Positions 41,257 through 50,483 of a stretch of 51,831 nt of DNA are shown here, one piece after another. The notes beneath the pieces are model-generated. The model had not been told where the DNA came from and ran no database searches. It saw only the letters and a program-made list of their open reading frames with translations. Numbering within the stretch: position 1 is the first letter of the stretch; every line of letters starts with the position of its first letter. The stretch comes from an uncultured Paenibacillaceae bacterium (lineage in GTDB: Bacteria; Bacillota; Bacilli; Paenibacillales; DA-C8). The translations under genes were made by a program, and so were the position numbers. The stretch spans positions 1-51,831 of the forward strand of contig CALGAO010000142.1 of NCBI GenBank assembly GCA_937957685.1. Direction: 5' to 3'.

Positions 41257-42045
41257 TCAGCCCACGAACTCCATGAGCAGCTTGTTGAATTTGTCCCGTT
41301 CTTCCCAGAAGAGACCGTGTCCGCTGAACTCAAACGGCACCAGCCTGGAATCGCGGATGCCCTGGTTCAGGATCTCCGCATGTTGGAAGGGCACCACCTG
41401 ATCATGCACGCCCTGTGTGATCAACGTCGGCGTGCTGATCCGCGGCAGATCGTTCGTCAGATCAGACGTTGCCAGCATCTGCGCGACCGCGGCGGTTGAC
41501 CAGCCTGCAGCCTGCAGCCCGAGCTGGGTGAACCATGCTGCGAAAGGCTCGGAAACGTCCTGGAAGAAAAAGGACTCCGTCACGCCGCGCATCATCTTCG
41601 GACGATCGGTGAGCGTCGCGGCGATCATCTCCTTCGCCTTCTCTTGTGTGAAGCCGACCGGCGCAGCAGCGGCGACCAGGACCAGCTTCGACACGCCGTG
41701 CGCCTGATGCCTGGACACATAGCGGATCGCGATCGCGCCCCCCGTGGAATGGCCGACGAGCGTGATCTCACTCAGCTGCAGCGTATCGATGATGACGCGA
41801 AGATCATCGGCGAGCCGGTCATAATGGTAACCGAAGGCCGGCTTGTCGGAATTGCCGAAGCCTCGCCAGTCCAGACCGATGCATCGGTAGCCCTTGTAGG
41901 CCAGCACATCGAACTGATACTCAAACTGCTTGTGGCTGAGCGGCCAACCATGAATAAACAGGATCGTCTTCTTCCCCTGGGGGTTCAGATCCTCCACGTA
42001 CAGATTCACCCCGGGCTCCACCGTCACGTAATAACCCAACCTCAT
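41257..42045 (-). CDS. Alpha/beta hydrolase
   Basis: The product has 262 residues from the ATG at 42045; ATGs at 42081 or beyond are possible but give residues not found in the family. The nucleophile Ser lies in VGHSTGGAIAIRY, with Asp in TQGVHDQVVP and His in FSGHGLFWEE, and HGWPLSHKQFEYQ gives the oxyanion loop. The likeness is to arylesterase/haloperoxidase-type alpha/beta hydrolases. It follows the GH15 gene on the same strand by 38 bp and probably shares its transcript. The substrate is unknown. Confidence 0.9.
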   Translation of the reverse strand: MRLGYYVTVEPGVNLYVEDLNPQGKKTILFIHGWPLSHKQFEYQFDVLAYKGYRCIGLDWRGFGNSDKPAFGYHYDRLADDLRVIIDTLQLSEITLVGHSTGGAIAIRYVSRHQAHGVSKLVLVAAAAPVGFTQEKAKEMIAATLTDRPKMMRGVTESFFFQDVSEPFAAWFTQLGLQAAGWSTAAVAQMLATSDLTNDLPRISTPTLITQGVHDQVVPFQHAEILNQGIRDSRLVPFEFSGHGLFWEERDKFNKLLMEFVG

Positions 42046-42083
42046 CCCTCCGTATCCGCGAGTATGAATTACTATTAGCATAC

Positions 42084-44090
42084 TCAGCTCGGGATGGGCT
42101 GGTGACGATGAATTTGCTGTCCCTCCTTCTGTTGCCCGGCATCCGCCAGCATCCATACCGCCAGCACGAACATCGCATGCGACCAGGTGAGCGGCACGAC
42201 CCAGGCGGTGGCGCCGGTCTCCTTGTCCACCTGCTCCGGCAGCAGTCCGGTCCGCGTCCGATGCTCGATCGCCCAGCGCATCAGCTCCCGCGCCTCATCC
42301 AGCTCGCCGACGGCTATACGGTACTGCGCCAGCCAGAGCGTCGTCAGGATCCAGGGATTGCCGCCGATATACGGATCGTCCTCATAGCGCTTGATGCCGC
42401 CGACCACCGGCACCGTCAGCGCCTCCTCCACCCGATCGGCTGTCTGGCGCATCTGCTCGCTGTCCGCGGGGAGCGCCCCGAACGGCACGGCCACGCCGAT
42501 CAGGCTGACATCGATCACCGGATCCACATCAAGCACATGGCGCTGGTAGCCCTTGGGCAGCTCCTCGACGCTGCCGGAGGCTCCCTCCGCCTTCGCCTTC
42601 CTGAACCGGCTCTCATCCACGGTCAGCCTGAGCCCCCGATACAGACAGCCGCGCGATTCGTTCCAGCAACGCTCCGCGATCGCCCGCCTGATGCGCTCCG
42701 CCGCCTCCATCCATCTCTTGGCGAGTTCCTCCTCGCCGGACAGACGGGCGAACTCCGCCGCCGCGCTGAGCCCGCCGTACACGGCTGCGGAGGAATACGT
42801 GTGGATCGCCTCACGCTCCTCCCAGAGGTCCTTGCTCGGCAGCGGCAAGCCGGTCTCCTCGTCCCGGAACCGCATGAGGAATTCGGCGCCCCGTCGAACC
42901 GCCGGCCATACCCGGTGGACGAAGGATTCATCGCCCGTATGCCGGTAATGCTGATACATCCCCCAGATGATCGACGCCCCTTCGTCGATCTGCAATCCCC
43001 AGGAAGGCGCGAGGCTGCCGTCATGGTAATGCCGCTGCTGCCAGGAGCCGTCCGACGACTGGGCGGTCAGCGTCCATTCGTAGAATTGGTCGGACAGCTG
43101 AGTGAGTCCGGCTCTGTCCAGCGCCGTTGTGATGAATGCCGCATCCCGTCCCCAGCAATACCCATAGCCGCCGCAGCGGGTGAAATGCTCGTCGAACTCC
43201 GGCGCCGCGATGATGCTGCCCGTCCTCGCATCCGACATGAGCGGGAACATGAGCAGCGACCGCTCGTACAGCTCACGCACATCGTCATCCTCCAGCGGGC
43301 AGGGCTTCAGCGAGTCCAGATAGCGAACCCAATATTCCCGGGTCTCCTCGTACCATTCGCCGCTCGTCCGCTCCCGCGCCTCATTGAGCAGCTCCACCGC
43401 TTCCTCCAGATCGCTGCCAACGACCAGATACAGCGGAATGACGGCCGACTCGCCGGGCTCAAGCTGCTCGATTCGCCAGGACAGCGCTCCGCAGGTCTCC
43501 ATGTCGATCTGGCTGCCGCTTAGCGCCTCCGAACCTTCCCGCACCTGCTTGAGGTGGATGCCGGCATGGAACTTGCTCACCTCCAGCGGCGAACCCCATG
43601 CCAGATAGGTCTGTTGCTTGTAATGCACAAGCGCGTCTGCAGAAGAGTCGAACATGGTGGTCGTGTAAAGCGGATTTTCGCAGACCATCATCGAGGAGTA
43701 CAGGAGGAATGAGAAGGATAGAGCCGTATCGCCCGTATTGGTGAACGTATATTCCCGTACTACAAGATCCTTGTCCGGAACGACGAAATGCAGGCTGTCA
43801 ACCTCCAGCGGGTACGAATCATGCGTCGCCTGCACAAGGAAGATGTTGCTGCGGTTCACATAGGCCGCCTGATGCTTCCAGCCTTCCGCCTCATCATCGA
43901 AGCAGGTGACAGTCCCCGTGCCATCCAGCTCCAGCCCCACGCGCACGCTGTCCACATGCTGCGGCGTATCGATGTGCGGCCACCATAACCTGTACAGCCG
44001 GCCATTCGCGCCCAGCGAGGCCAGGATGGAGGAATTGCCGATGATCGCATCGATCAGATACGGTTTGTCCTGTAATCGCTGATCAACCAT
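42084..44090 (-). CDS. Glycoside hydrolase family 15 protein (glucoamylase/glucodextranase-like)
   Basis: The 668-residue product has an N-terminal beta-sandwich (about 10-250) and an alpha/alpha-six barrel (about 265-655), as in bacterial GH15 enzymes. The two catalytic Glu lie in GLQIDEGASIIWGMY and RTGLLPEQVDKETG, and GYGYCWGRDAAF is the family substrate-binding motif. There is no signal peptide, so it splits imported alpha-glucans, dextrins or trehalose-type sugars in the cytoplasm. AAGGAG lies before the start. It is divergent from a sugar ABC importer, which may supply its substrate. Confidence 0.93.
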   Translation of the reverse strand: MVDQRLQDKPYLIDAIIGNSSILASLGANGRLYRLWWPHIDTPQHVDSVRVGLELDGTGTVTCFDDEAEGWKHQAAYVNRSNIFLVQATHDSYPLEVDSLHFVVPDKDLVVREYTFTNTGDTALSFSFLLYSSMMVCENPLYTTTMFDSSADALVHYKQQTYLAWGSPLEVSKFHAGIHLKQVREGSEALSGSQIDMETCGALSWRIEQLEPGESAVIPLYLVVGSDLEEAVELLNEARERTSGEWYEETREYWVRYLDSLKPCPLEDDDVRELYERSLLMFPLMSDARTGSIIAAPEFDEHFTRCGGYGYCWGRDAAFITTALDRAGLTQLSDQFYEWTLTAQSSDGSWQQRHYHDGSLAPSWGLQIDEGASIIWGMYQHYRHTGDESFVHRVWPAVRRGAEFLMRFRDEETGLPLPSKDLWEEREAIHTYSSAAVYGGLSAAAEFARLSGEEELAKRWMEAAERIRRAIAERCWNESRGCLYRGLRLTVDESRFRKAKAEGASGSVEELPKGYQRHVLDVDPVIDVSLIGVAVPFGALPADSEQMRQTADRVEEALTVPVVGGIKRYEDDPYIGGNPWILTTLWLAQYRIAVGELDEARELMRWAIEHRTRTGLLPEQVDKETGATAWVVPLTWSHAMFVLAVWMLADAGQQKEGQQIHRHQPIPS

Positions 44091-44214
44091 AGACTAAAGC
44101 TCCTTCTTGTCGCTCTCATGTGATCGTTACATCATCTTACTGGTGCGCAATTATCGTCCCAAATATGCATCATTGGAGGATCGCACCCCCAGGTTTCCGC
44201 CTGTAAACGACCTG

Positions 44215-44309
44215 TCAGCCCATCCCTCCGCATGCCTTCGGCCAACCCCTCGGATCCTTTGTCAGCCGATCCGTCGGCACACTCATCAGCCCATCCGTCG
44301 CCAACTCGT
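44215..44309. repeat. Four imperfect 24-bp direct repeats between GH15 and the sugar ABC operon
   Basis: Units of 23-24 bp begin at 44215, 44239, 44262 and 44286. The two best are TCAGCCGATCCGTCGG and TCAGCCCATCCGTCGC; the first two have drifted. They lie in the 344-bp divergent promoter region and may bind a regulator. No clear cre site or sigma-A promoter was found in the region. Confidence 0.6.
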
Positions 44310-44434
44310 CCAAACGGAATATTCAGGCTGCGCCCTGTTCATATTAACCGTTGATACCATGCTTGAATGTACCATCGTTCTTCCCACAATCTGTTTCAAC
44401 AAAAAACAATCGAACGACAAAGGTTGGTGACAGC

Positions 44435-45835
44435 ATGCTACACAAACAATCGTTCAGACTCATGTCCCTCATGCTCACTGTCATGCTGACGGTTATGCTG
44501 GCGCTGACAAGCTGCGCCAGGGCCAACAGCGACGGGAAAGACAACAACCAGGGAAGCGGGGGAACGGCCGGAGCCAAGGAGGAGATCTACTTCCTCAACT
44601 TCAAGCCGGAGATCGCCGAGGTGTACAACGACATCGCGAAAGATTACGAAGCGGAAACCGGCGTCAAGGTGAAGGTCGTGACCGCCGCCAGCGGCACCTA
44701 TGAGACGACCCTGCGCTCCGAGATCGCCAAGGCGAATGCGCCGACGATCTTCCAGATCAACGGACCGATCGGCTATCAGACCTGGAAGGACTACACCCGC
44801 GATCTGAAGGACACCGAGCTGTACCGCAGCCTGTCCGACCCGGGACTGGCTGTAACCGACGGCGATGGCGTTTATGGCATTCCGTATGTGGTGGAGGGCT
44901 ACGGGATCATCTACAACAATGAGATCCTGTCGCGTTATTTTGCCCTGGAGAACCGGGCGGTCAAGGACATCTCCTCGATGGACGAGGTGAACAACTTCGC
45001 CAATCTGAAAGCCGTCGTCGAAGACATGACCGCTCATCTGGACGAGCTGGGCATCAAGGGGGTATTCGCCTCCACCTCGCTTGCGGCCGGTGAGCAATGG
45101 CGCTGGCAGACCCACCTGGCGAACATGCCGATGTATTACGAATTCCTGGACGACAACAAGGATCAGAGCACGGTGCTCACCGCCCTGGAAGCTGACGAGA
45201 TCGAATTCCGTTACAGCGACCAGTTCAAGAACATCTTCGATCTCTACCTGAACAACTCGATCACCCGCAGCACCCTGCTCGGCAGCAAATCGGTCGCTGA
45301 CTCGATGGCCGAGTTCGCGCTCGGTCAGGTCGCCATGGTGCAGAACGGCAACTGGGCCTGGTCGCAGATCAACGATGTGGAAGGAAACGTGGTGAAGGCG
45401 GAGGACATCCGCTTCCTGCCGATCTATATCGGGGTCGAAGGCGAGGAGAAACAGGGGCTGGCGATCGGGACGGAGAACTACTTTGCCGTCAACAAGCAGG
45501 TGTCCGAGGCGAAGCAGCAAGCCTCGATCGACTTCCTGGAGTGGCTGTTCACAAGCGACAAGGGCAAGGACTACGTGGTGAACAAGCTCGGGTTCATCGC
45601 GCCATTCAATACGTTCAACGAGGACGAACAACCTTCGGACCCGCTGGCACGGGAGATCATCAATTGGCTGGACAAGGATGTCAATTCCGTGGAATGGACG
45701 TTCGCGGCTTTCCCGAGCGAGGAGTTCAAGAACCAGTTCGGCAACGCGTTGCTCGAGTACGCGCAAGGCAACATCGATTGGGAGCAGGTGACCTCGACCG
45801 TCCGGGAAGCCTGGGCCAGCGAGAAGGCCAAGTAA
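44435..45835 (+). CDS. Sugar ABC transporter substrate-binding lipoprotein
   Basis: The product has 466 residues from the ATG at 44435 (AAGG...GGTG site); an upstream in-frame ATG is not preceded by one. A lipoprotein signal ends in L-T-S-C with the lipidated Cys at residue 27. The mature protein is a family 1 extracellular solute-binding protein (PTIFQINGPIGYQTWKDYTRDL, GIPYVVEGYGIIYNNEIL, GQVAMVQNGNWAWSQI), which binds oligosaccharides. Two permeases follow and no ATPase is present, so a shared ATPase of the MsmX type encoded elsewhere must energise it. Its location suggests alpha-glucans as substrate, given the divergent GH15. Confidence 0.94.
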   Translation: MLHKQSFRLMSLMLTVMLTVMLALTSCARANSDGKDNNQGSGGTAGAKEEIYFLNFKPEIAEVYNDIAKDYEAETGVKVKVVTAASGTYETTLRSEIAKANAPTIFQINGPIGYQTWKDYTRDLKDTELYRSLSDPGLAVTDGDGVYGIPYVVEGYGIIYNNEILSRYFALENRAVKDISSMDEVNNFANLKAVVEDMTAHLDELGIKGVFASTSLAAGEQWRWQTHLANMPMYYEFLDDNKDQSTVLTALEADEIEFRYSDQFKNIFDLYLNNSITRSTLLGSKSVADSMAEFALGQVAMVQNGNWAWSQINDVEGNVVKAEDIRFLPIYIGVEGEEKQGLAIGTENYFAVNKQVSEAKQQASIDFLEWLFTSDKGKDYVVNKLGFIAPFNTFNEDEQPSDPLAREIINWLDKDVNSVEWTFAAFPSEEFKNQFGNALLEYAQGNIDWEQVTSTVREAWASEKAK

Positions 45836-45937
45836 CATCGGGACGGCGACAACGAAGGAGGCTGCCGGCAGGCCAGGCTTCTGGACCTGCTGGACAGCCC
45901 CATCCTTCGATTCCGATTCTTGCACAGGAGATGCGAT

Positions 45938-46780
45938 ATGCAGAAACAGCTAAGGAAATACTTCGCTTTTTTTGCTTTGCCGACTTTGCTTGCATTTGCG
46001 ATATCCTTCGTCGTGCCATTCGTGCTGGGCATCTATCTGTCCTTCACCACCTTCACGACGGTGACGAACGCCACGTGGGTCGGTTTCGCCAACTATTCGC
46101 GCGTCTTCAGCGATCCCGACTTTCTGCGCGCCCTGTGGTTTACGGTGCGCTTCACGATCGTCTCCGTCCTCACCATTAACGTGTTTGCGTTTCTGATCGC
46201 CCTGCTGCTCACGAGGGGGATACGCGGGACAAATGTTTTCCGCACGATTTTCTTCATGCCGAACCTGATCGGCGGGATTGTGCTGGGGTACATATGGCAA
46301 CTCATCCTGAACGGCATCCTGTACAACTTCGACGCGACGCTGACCGTGAAGCCCACATACGGCTTCTGGGGACTCGTCATCCTCATGAACTGGCAGATGA
46401 TCGGCTATATGATGGTCATCTACATCGCCGGGTTGCAGAACGTGCCCAAGGACCTGATCGAGGCGGCCAGCATCGATGGCGCGAACCGGCTGCAGACGCT
46501 GCGCAATGTGACGATGCCGCTCGTCATGCCGTCGATCACGATCTGCCTGTTCCTCACGCTGTCCAACTCGTTCAAGCTGTTCGACCAGAACCTGGCATTA
46601 ACCGCTGGCGCGCCGTCCAAGCGGACGACGATGCTGGCGCTCGACATCTACAATACATTCTACGGCAAGTCCGGCTGGGAAGGCGTCGGGCAGGCCAAGG
46701 CTGTGATCTTCTTTATCATCGTGGCACTCATCGTGCTGGTGCAGCTATTAATCACACGCAAGAGGGAAGTGGAAAGCTGA
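45938..46780 (+). CDS. Sugar ABC transporter permease (MalF type)
   Basis: The product has 280 residues from the ATG at 45938 (GGAGA seven bases upstream). It has six membrane helices and the EAA loop ASIDGANRLQTLRNVTMPLVMPSI, which contacts the ATPase. Its stop shares one base with the next start (TGATG). Confidence 0.94.
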   Translation: MQKQLRKYFAFFALPTLLAFAISFVVPFVLGIYLSFTTFTTVTNATWVGFANYSRVFSDPDFLRALWFTVRFTIVSVLTINVFAFLIALLLTRGIRGTNVFRTIFFMPNLIGGIVLGYIWQLILNGILYNFDATLTVKPTYGFWGLVILMNWQMIGYMMVIYIAGLQNVPKDLIEAASIDGANRLQTLRNVTMPLVMPSITICLFLTLSNSFKLFDQNLALTAGAPSKRTTMLALDIYNTFYGKSGWEGVGQAKAVIFFIIVALIVLVQLLITRKREVES

Positions 46781-47619
46781 TGCAGGAGAAACGTGGTTCC
46801 GGAAGTCGTGTGCTCATCTTCATCGTGCTGGTCATCTTGTCGGTACTGTTCATCAGTCCGATCCTGATCGTGTTCATGAATTCCTTCAAGGGGCGGTTCT
46901 TTATCAGCGATACGCCGTTCCAGTTTCCGAACGCGCAGACTTTCGTCGGGCTGACGAACTATACGAGCGGCGTGGTGAAGACGGGATTCTTCAACGCTTT
47001 CGGCCTGTCGCTGTTCATCACCATCGGCTCGGTGGCCGTCATCGTGCTGCTGACCGCGATGACCGCTTATTACATCACTCGCGTCAAGAATGGACTGACG
47101 AATCTGCTGTACTACCTGTTCACGTTCTCGATGATCGTGCCGTTCCAGATGGTCATGTTCACGATGACGAAGACGGCCAACACGCTGAGGCTGGACAACC
47201 CGATCGGCATCATCCTCATCTACCTCGGCTTCGGCGCCGGTCTGTCCGTGTTCCTGTACTGCGGCTTCGTCAAGTCGATCCCGCTGGAGATCGAGGAAGC
47301 GGTCATGATCGACGGGTACAATCCGATCCAGTCGTTCTTCCGTGTCATCCTGCCGCTGCTGAAGCCGATCGCCATCACCGTCGCCATCCTGAACGTGATG
47401 TGGATCTGGAACGACTATCTGCTGCCGCTGCTCGTCATCGGCTCGGAGTACAAGACGGTGCCGATCGCCATCCAGTACCTGAAGGGCGGCTATGGCTCGA
47501 TCGACATGGGCGCGATGATGGCGATGCTCGTGCTGGCGATCGTGCCGATCATCATCTTCTACCTGTTCTGCCAGAAGTACATCATCGAAGGCGTCGTCGC
47601 CGGCGCGGTCAAGGGATGA
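46780..47619 (+). CDS. Sugar ABC transporter permease (MalG type)
   Basis: The product has 279 residues from the ATG at 46780, which overlaps the previous stop by one base. The membrane domain carries the EAA loop EAVMIDGYNPIQSFFRVILPLLKP. The start is not the long upstream frame, which only shadows the previous permease. The last 11 bp overlap the 3' end of the convergent sirtuin gene. Together with the previous two genes it forms an importer without its own ATPase. Confidence 0.94.
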   Translation: MQEKRGSGSRVLIFIVLVILSVLFISPILIVFMNSFKGRFFISDTPFQFPNAQTFVGLTNYTSGVVKTGFFNAFGLSLFITIGSVAVIVLLTAMTAYYITRVKNGLTNLLYYLFTFSMIVPFQMVMFTMTKTANTLRLDNPIGIILIYLGFGAGLSVFLYCGFVKSIPLEIEEAVMIDGYNPIQSFFRVILPLLKPIAITVAILNVMWIWNDYLLPLLVIGSEYKTVPIAIQYLKGGYGSIDMGAMMAMLVLAIVPIIIFYLFCQKYIIEGVVAGAVKG

Positions 47620-48346
47620 GCGGCGGGGCGATCGCTTCCTCTATCGCCACCAGCACGTCCAGAGCCCGGCCCTTGAGGAAGATGTCGAACTGCCCCTCAT
47701 AGCCGGTCTCTTCCGCATTGATGAAGATCCGCGCCGCCCGCGTCAGGAAAGGCAGCTGATTGACCGGCGCGACCTGCAGGCTCGTGCCGATCACCAGCAC
47801 CAGATCCGCCTCTCGGATGGCGTCCAGCGTATGATTCCAGGCGTCCGGGGGCAAGGTTTCGCCGAAGAGCACCACGTTCGGACGGAGCCTGCCGCCGCAC
47901 GCGCACCTCTCCTTCTGCAGGAACGCCGCTTCCTCATGCGGTTTCCCGCACGCATGGCAACGGAAGGTGCGGATCGTGCCATGCAGCTCATGCACATTGC
48001 GGCTGCCGGCAGCCTGATGAAGGCGATCCACGTTCTGGGTGCCTATGCTGGCCAGCATCTCCCGCTTCTCCCATTCCGCCAGGATGCGATGCCCCTGGTG
48101 CGGCACGACATGTTGCAGCTGCTCGATCCGCATCCTGTAGAATTCATGAAAAAGATCGTAATGGCTCTCCAACGCCTCAACCGTCGCGACCGTCCGCGGA
48201 TCGATATTCCGCCACCACCCGCTTGAGGAGCGGAAGTCTTTCACGCCGGCATCGACAGACAGCCCGGCTCCCGAGATCAGCACCATGCGGCGGGCTTCCT
48301 TGATCAGCGAAGCCGCGCGACGGGTCCTATCGATCTCTGCCACCAC
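47609..48346 (-). CDS. Sirtuin, NAD-dependent protein deacylase (Sir2 family)
   Basis: The 245-residue product has the NAD motif LISGAGLSVDAGVKDFR, TQNVDRLHQAAG, the catalytic His in VHELHGT, a zinc site of four Cys (CHACG, and CACGG), and VVLFGETLPPDAW and GTSLQVAPVNQLP. It removes acetyl or other acyl groups from lysines using NAD. The start is at GTG 48346 or the GTG directly after it, both close to GGAGGG. It stands alone and converges with the permease gene over 11 bp. Confidence 0.92.
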   Translation of the reverse strand: MVAEIDRTRRAASLIKEARRMVLISGAGLSVDAGVKDFRSSSGWWRNIDPRTVATVEALESHYDLFHEFYRMRIEQLQHVVPHQGHRILAEWEKREMLASIGTQNVDRLHQAAGSRNVHELHGTIRTFRCHACGKPHEEAAFLQKERCACGGRLRPNVVLFGETLPPDAWNHTLDAIREADLVLVIGTSLQVAPVNQLPFLTRAARIFINAEETGYEGQFDIFLKGRALDVLVAIEEAIAPPLIP

Positions 48347-48423
48347 ACACCCTCCTTTTCTTCTTGCCTTGGTTTCAACGATTGGCTGTTGAATGATCCG
48401 ATGGATGAGCAGGAAAACCTGGC

Positions 48424-48511
48424 ATCATCATCCAATGTCGCACTGACGTTCCGTTAGCAGCAGGCATATGGCCTTTCTTGCCCATATAGCGAATCGACGT
48501 TCCGTTGCCCT
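48424..48511. repeat. Family C repeat, copy 3 (two CGTTCCGTT motifs 51 bp apart)
   Basis: CGTTCCGTT occurs at 48447-48455 and 48498-48506, with CAATGTCGCACTGA and ATAGCGAATCGA upstream, in the same order and spacing as at the other two loci. The element starts at CATCATCC as in copy 1. It lies between the sirtuin start and the GNAT stop. Confidence 0.85.
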
Positions 48512-48543
48512 GGGAAGGGTGATCCCGGGCGATCAACGCCGCC

Positions 48544-49044
48544 TCAGATCTTCCTCCCGAGGATCACCAGATCCCGCCTGATCCCGTCCAGAATCGCCAC
48601 TTCGGGGAAATGCCCCCACTTCTCAAAGCCGCAAGCGGCAAACAGGCGCAGGCTCGGTTCGTTGTGCCCGAAGATGAAGGCCAGCAGCCGGTCGATCCCG
48701 TACTTCGGACATTCCTCGATGACCTTGCCGAGAATCTTCTTCCCGAGCCCCCTGCCCCTGAAGCTCTCATGCAGATAGATGCTGACTTCGGCAGTCGGAT
48801 GATACGCCGGCCGGCCGTAGAAATTCTGCAGACTCGCCCAGCCGCAGACCCCGTCCTCGCATTCGACCACCCACAACGGTCTTTTCTCCGGATGGTGGGC
48901 GTGGAACCAGGGCAGGCGATCCTCGACCGTCACGGGCTCGGTATCAGCCGTGACCATCCTGCCGGGAATGGTGGAGTTGTATATATCAACGATGACGGGC
49001 AAGTCTTCAAGCGTCGCGATTCTGAATGTGATCTCGTATGTCAT
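48544..49044 (-). CDS. GNAT N-acetyltransferase (phosphinothricin acetyltransferase-like)
   Basis: The 166-residue product has the GNAT fold with the acetyl-CoA motif SFRGRGLGKKIL and the typical FGHNEPSLRLFAACGFEKWG C-terminal part. IYNSTIPGRMVTADTEPVT near the start matches the phosphinothricin/methionine sulfoximine acetyltransferase group, which acetylates small amines. The promoter region has only a short GGAG site. Its natural substrate is unknown; the gene stands alone. Confidence 0.9.
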   Translation of the reverse strand: MTYEITFRIATLEDLPVIVDIYNSTIPGRMVTADTEPVTVEDRLPWFHAHHPEKRPLWVVECEDGVCGWASLQNFYGRPAYHPTAEVSIYLHESFRGRGLGKKILGKVIEECPKYGIDRLLAFIFGHNEPSLRLFAACGFEKWGHFPEVAILDGIRRDLVILGRKI

Positions 49045-49257
49045 ACACTATGGAGCTCCTCTCCGGGGGAATATGCGGCAACACCATTCTATCAAAGGTT
49101 GGGAACATCTTTCCATCTGTCATAAGGGTCGTGGTGCAGACCGAACGGCCACCCGAGAGCCTCGTAACCCCCTGATTCCTCCTCTGCCTTTCAGGCTCCG
49201 TGCTTCCCCCTCCGCTTCCGCAGGTTGTGCCAGGTTCACCCGTCACCTCCCAGATGG

Positions 49258-50403
49258 TTATCGCAAATGGATGCTGACGATCTCATTGTTGGAGGCGATT
49301 CGCATGGGCATGCCCCAGGTTCCCGCTCCAGACGTCACGATGACGTGCGGGCTGGATTCGTCCCTCCGATAGTATCCATAGTCCACCTCGAAGATCGCGT
49401 TGGTGACAAGACCCGCCGGGAAGATCTGCCCCTTGTGCGTGTGACCGGACAGCACAAGATCGATCCTGTCGTTGTATTCGTCCAGATTGCTCGGGGTATG
49501 GTCCATCACGACGACCGGCAGATGCGGATCAAGGGATTCGATCAGGTCTGTGATCGGTTGCCTCTTCAGAGCCCCGTAGCCGCCTATCGGTGACGGATCC
49601 ACCCTTCCGATCAGAACGACGCGATCGCCGACGATGTCGTAATCATCCGTCAGCAGCTTGATGTTGCTGCGTCTGAGGAACTCCAACATGCTGTTGAACG
49701 TCCGTCCGCTGTCGTGGTTGCCGAGGCTCGCATAGACGCCATAGGTCGACCGGATCTGCTGGAACAGGCGGATCGCTCTCTCCGGGTCCCGAATCGCATC
49801 ATAGTTGTCATTAAAGATGTCACCCGCTATACAGACCAGATCAGGCTCGAGTCGGTTGATGGCTTGCACCAGCTTCTCCAGGCGCTTCTCGGAACCGATG
49901 GCTCCCAGGTGCAGGTCGCTGATCAGGACGATGTTCATGTCCGCGTTCGCCCTGTCTTCCTTCGTTGGCACTTCATAGGACACATGTCTGATCTGGGTCG
50001 CGTTGTATATGCCGTAACCGACGGTGCACACCGTCAGCAGGATCGCGGCCAGCCCGGCATAGAAGCGAACGCCCTGCGGGACCGGAGATGGAATGATATG
50101 CACCAGATGCCCGAGCCAGATGACCAGATCCAGAGCGAAGAAGAACAGCAGCAGATATACATAGATCCCCATCCAGTACGAACCGAGCCAGCTCGTCATG
50201 CCGCGCAGGATGCCGGGAAGAGGCGCGAACGACAGGACGATCGACAAGGCGCACAGGATATAGACGACCGCGCATGTGATCACCAGGTATGGAGGCAACA
50301 GCAGCTTCAACCATTGGATCAATCTTGCCCCGATATAGAAGCTCGATCCTCCATATACCCCCACGACAATCAATATCCCTATGAAGACAGCCAGCTTGCT
50401 CAT
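49258..50403 (-). CDS. Membrane-anchored metallophosphoesterase
   Basis: The product has 381 residues from the ATG at 50403 (GAGAGGAAG six bases upstream). The first about 140 residues hold four membrane helices (LAVFIGILIVVGVYGGSSFYI, LVITCAVVYILCALSIVLSF, MGIYVYLLLFFFALDLVIWL, FYAGLAAILLTVCTVGYGI). The C-terminal calcineurin-like domain has ISDLHLG, GDIFND, GNHD and VLSGHTHKGQI metal motifs. It resembles YkoQ/YkuE-type lipid or nucleotide phosphoesterases. A promoter (TTTACA, 17 bp, TATTAC) lies at 50452-50480, so it can be transcribed apart from the protease gene upstream. Confidence 0.93.
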   Translation of the reverse strand: MSKLAVFIGILIVVGVYGGSSFYIGARLIQWLKLLLPPYLVITCAVVYILCALSIVLSFAPLPGILRGMTSWLGSYWMGIYVYLLLFFFALDLVIWLGHLVHIIPSPVPQGVRFYAGLAAILLTVCTVGYGIYNATQIRHVSYEVPTKEDRANADMNIVLISDLHLGAIGSEKRLEKLVQAINRLEPDLVCIAGDIFNDNYDAIRDPERAIRLFQQIRSTYGVYASLGNHDSGRTFNSMLEFLRRSNIKLLTDDYDIVGDRVVLIGRVDPSPIGGYGALKRQPITDLIESLDPHLPVVVMDHTPSNLDEYNDRIDLVLSGHTHKGQIFPAGLVTNAIFEVDYGYYRRDESSPHVIVTSGAGTWGMPMRIASNNEIVSIHLR

Positions 50404-50451
50404 GTGCTTCCTCTCTTTCATTCCCTGTTTGTGACTTACTTGACAAATTTT

Positions 50452-50480
50452 GTAATATTTCTATCAATTATTATTGTAAA
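50452..50480 (-). promoter_or_regulatory. Promoter of the metallophosphoesterase gene
   Basis: On the minus strand, TTTACA (50475-50480) and TATTAC (50452-50457) are 17 bp apart, in an AT-rich gap of 80 bp behind the protease gene. Confidence 0.5.
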
Positions 50481-50483
50481 CAA

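Noticed and set aside
44190..44220. A catabolite-response (cre) site near TGTAAACGACCTGTCA
   Set aside because: The second half does not match the cre consensus.
46294..46780. Upstream extension of the second permease
   Set aside because: The frame is open but only shadows the first permease; the real start overlaps its stop at 46780.
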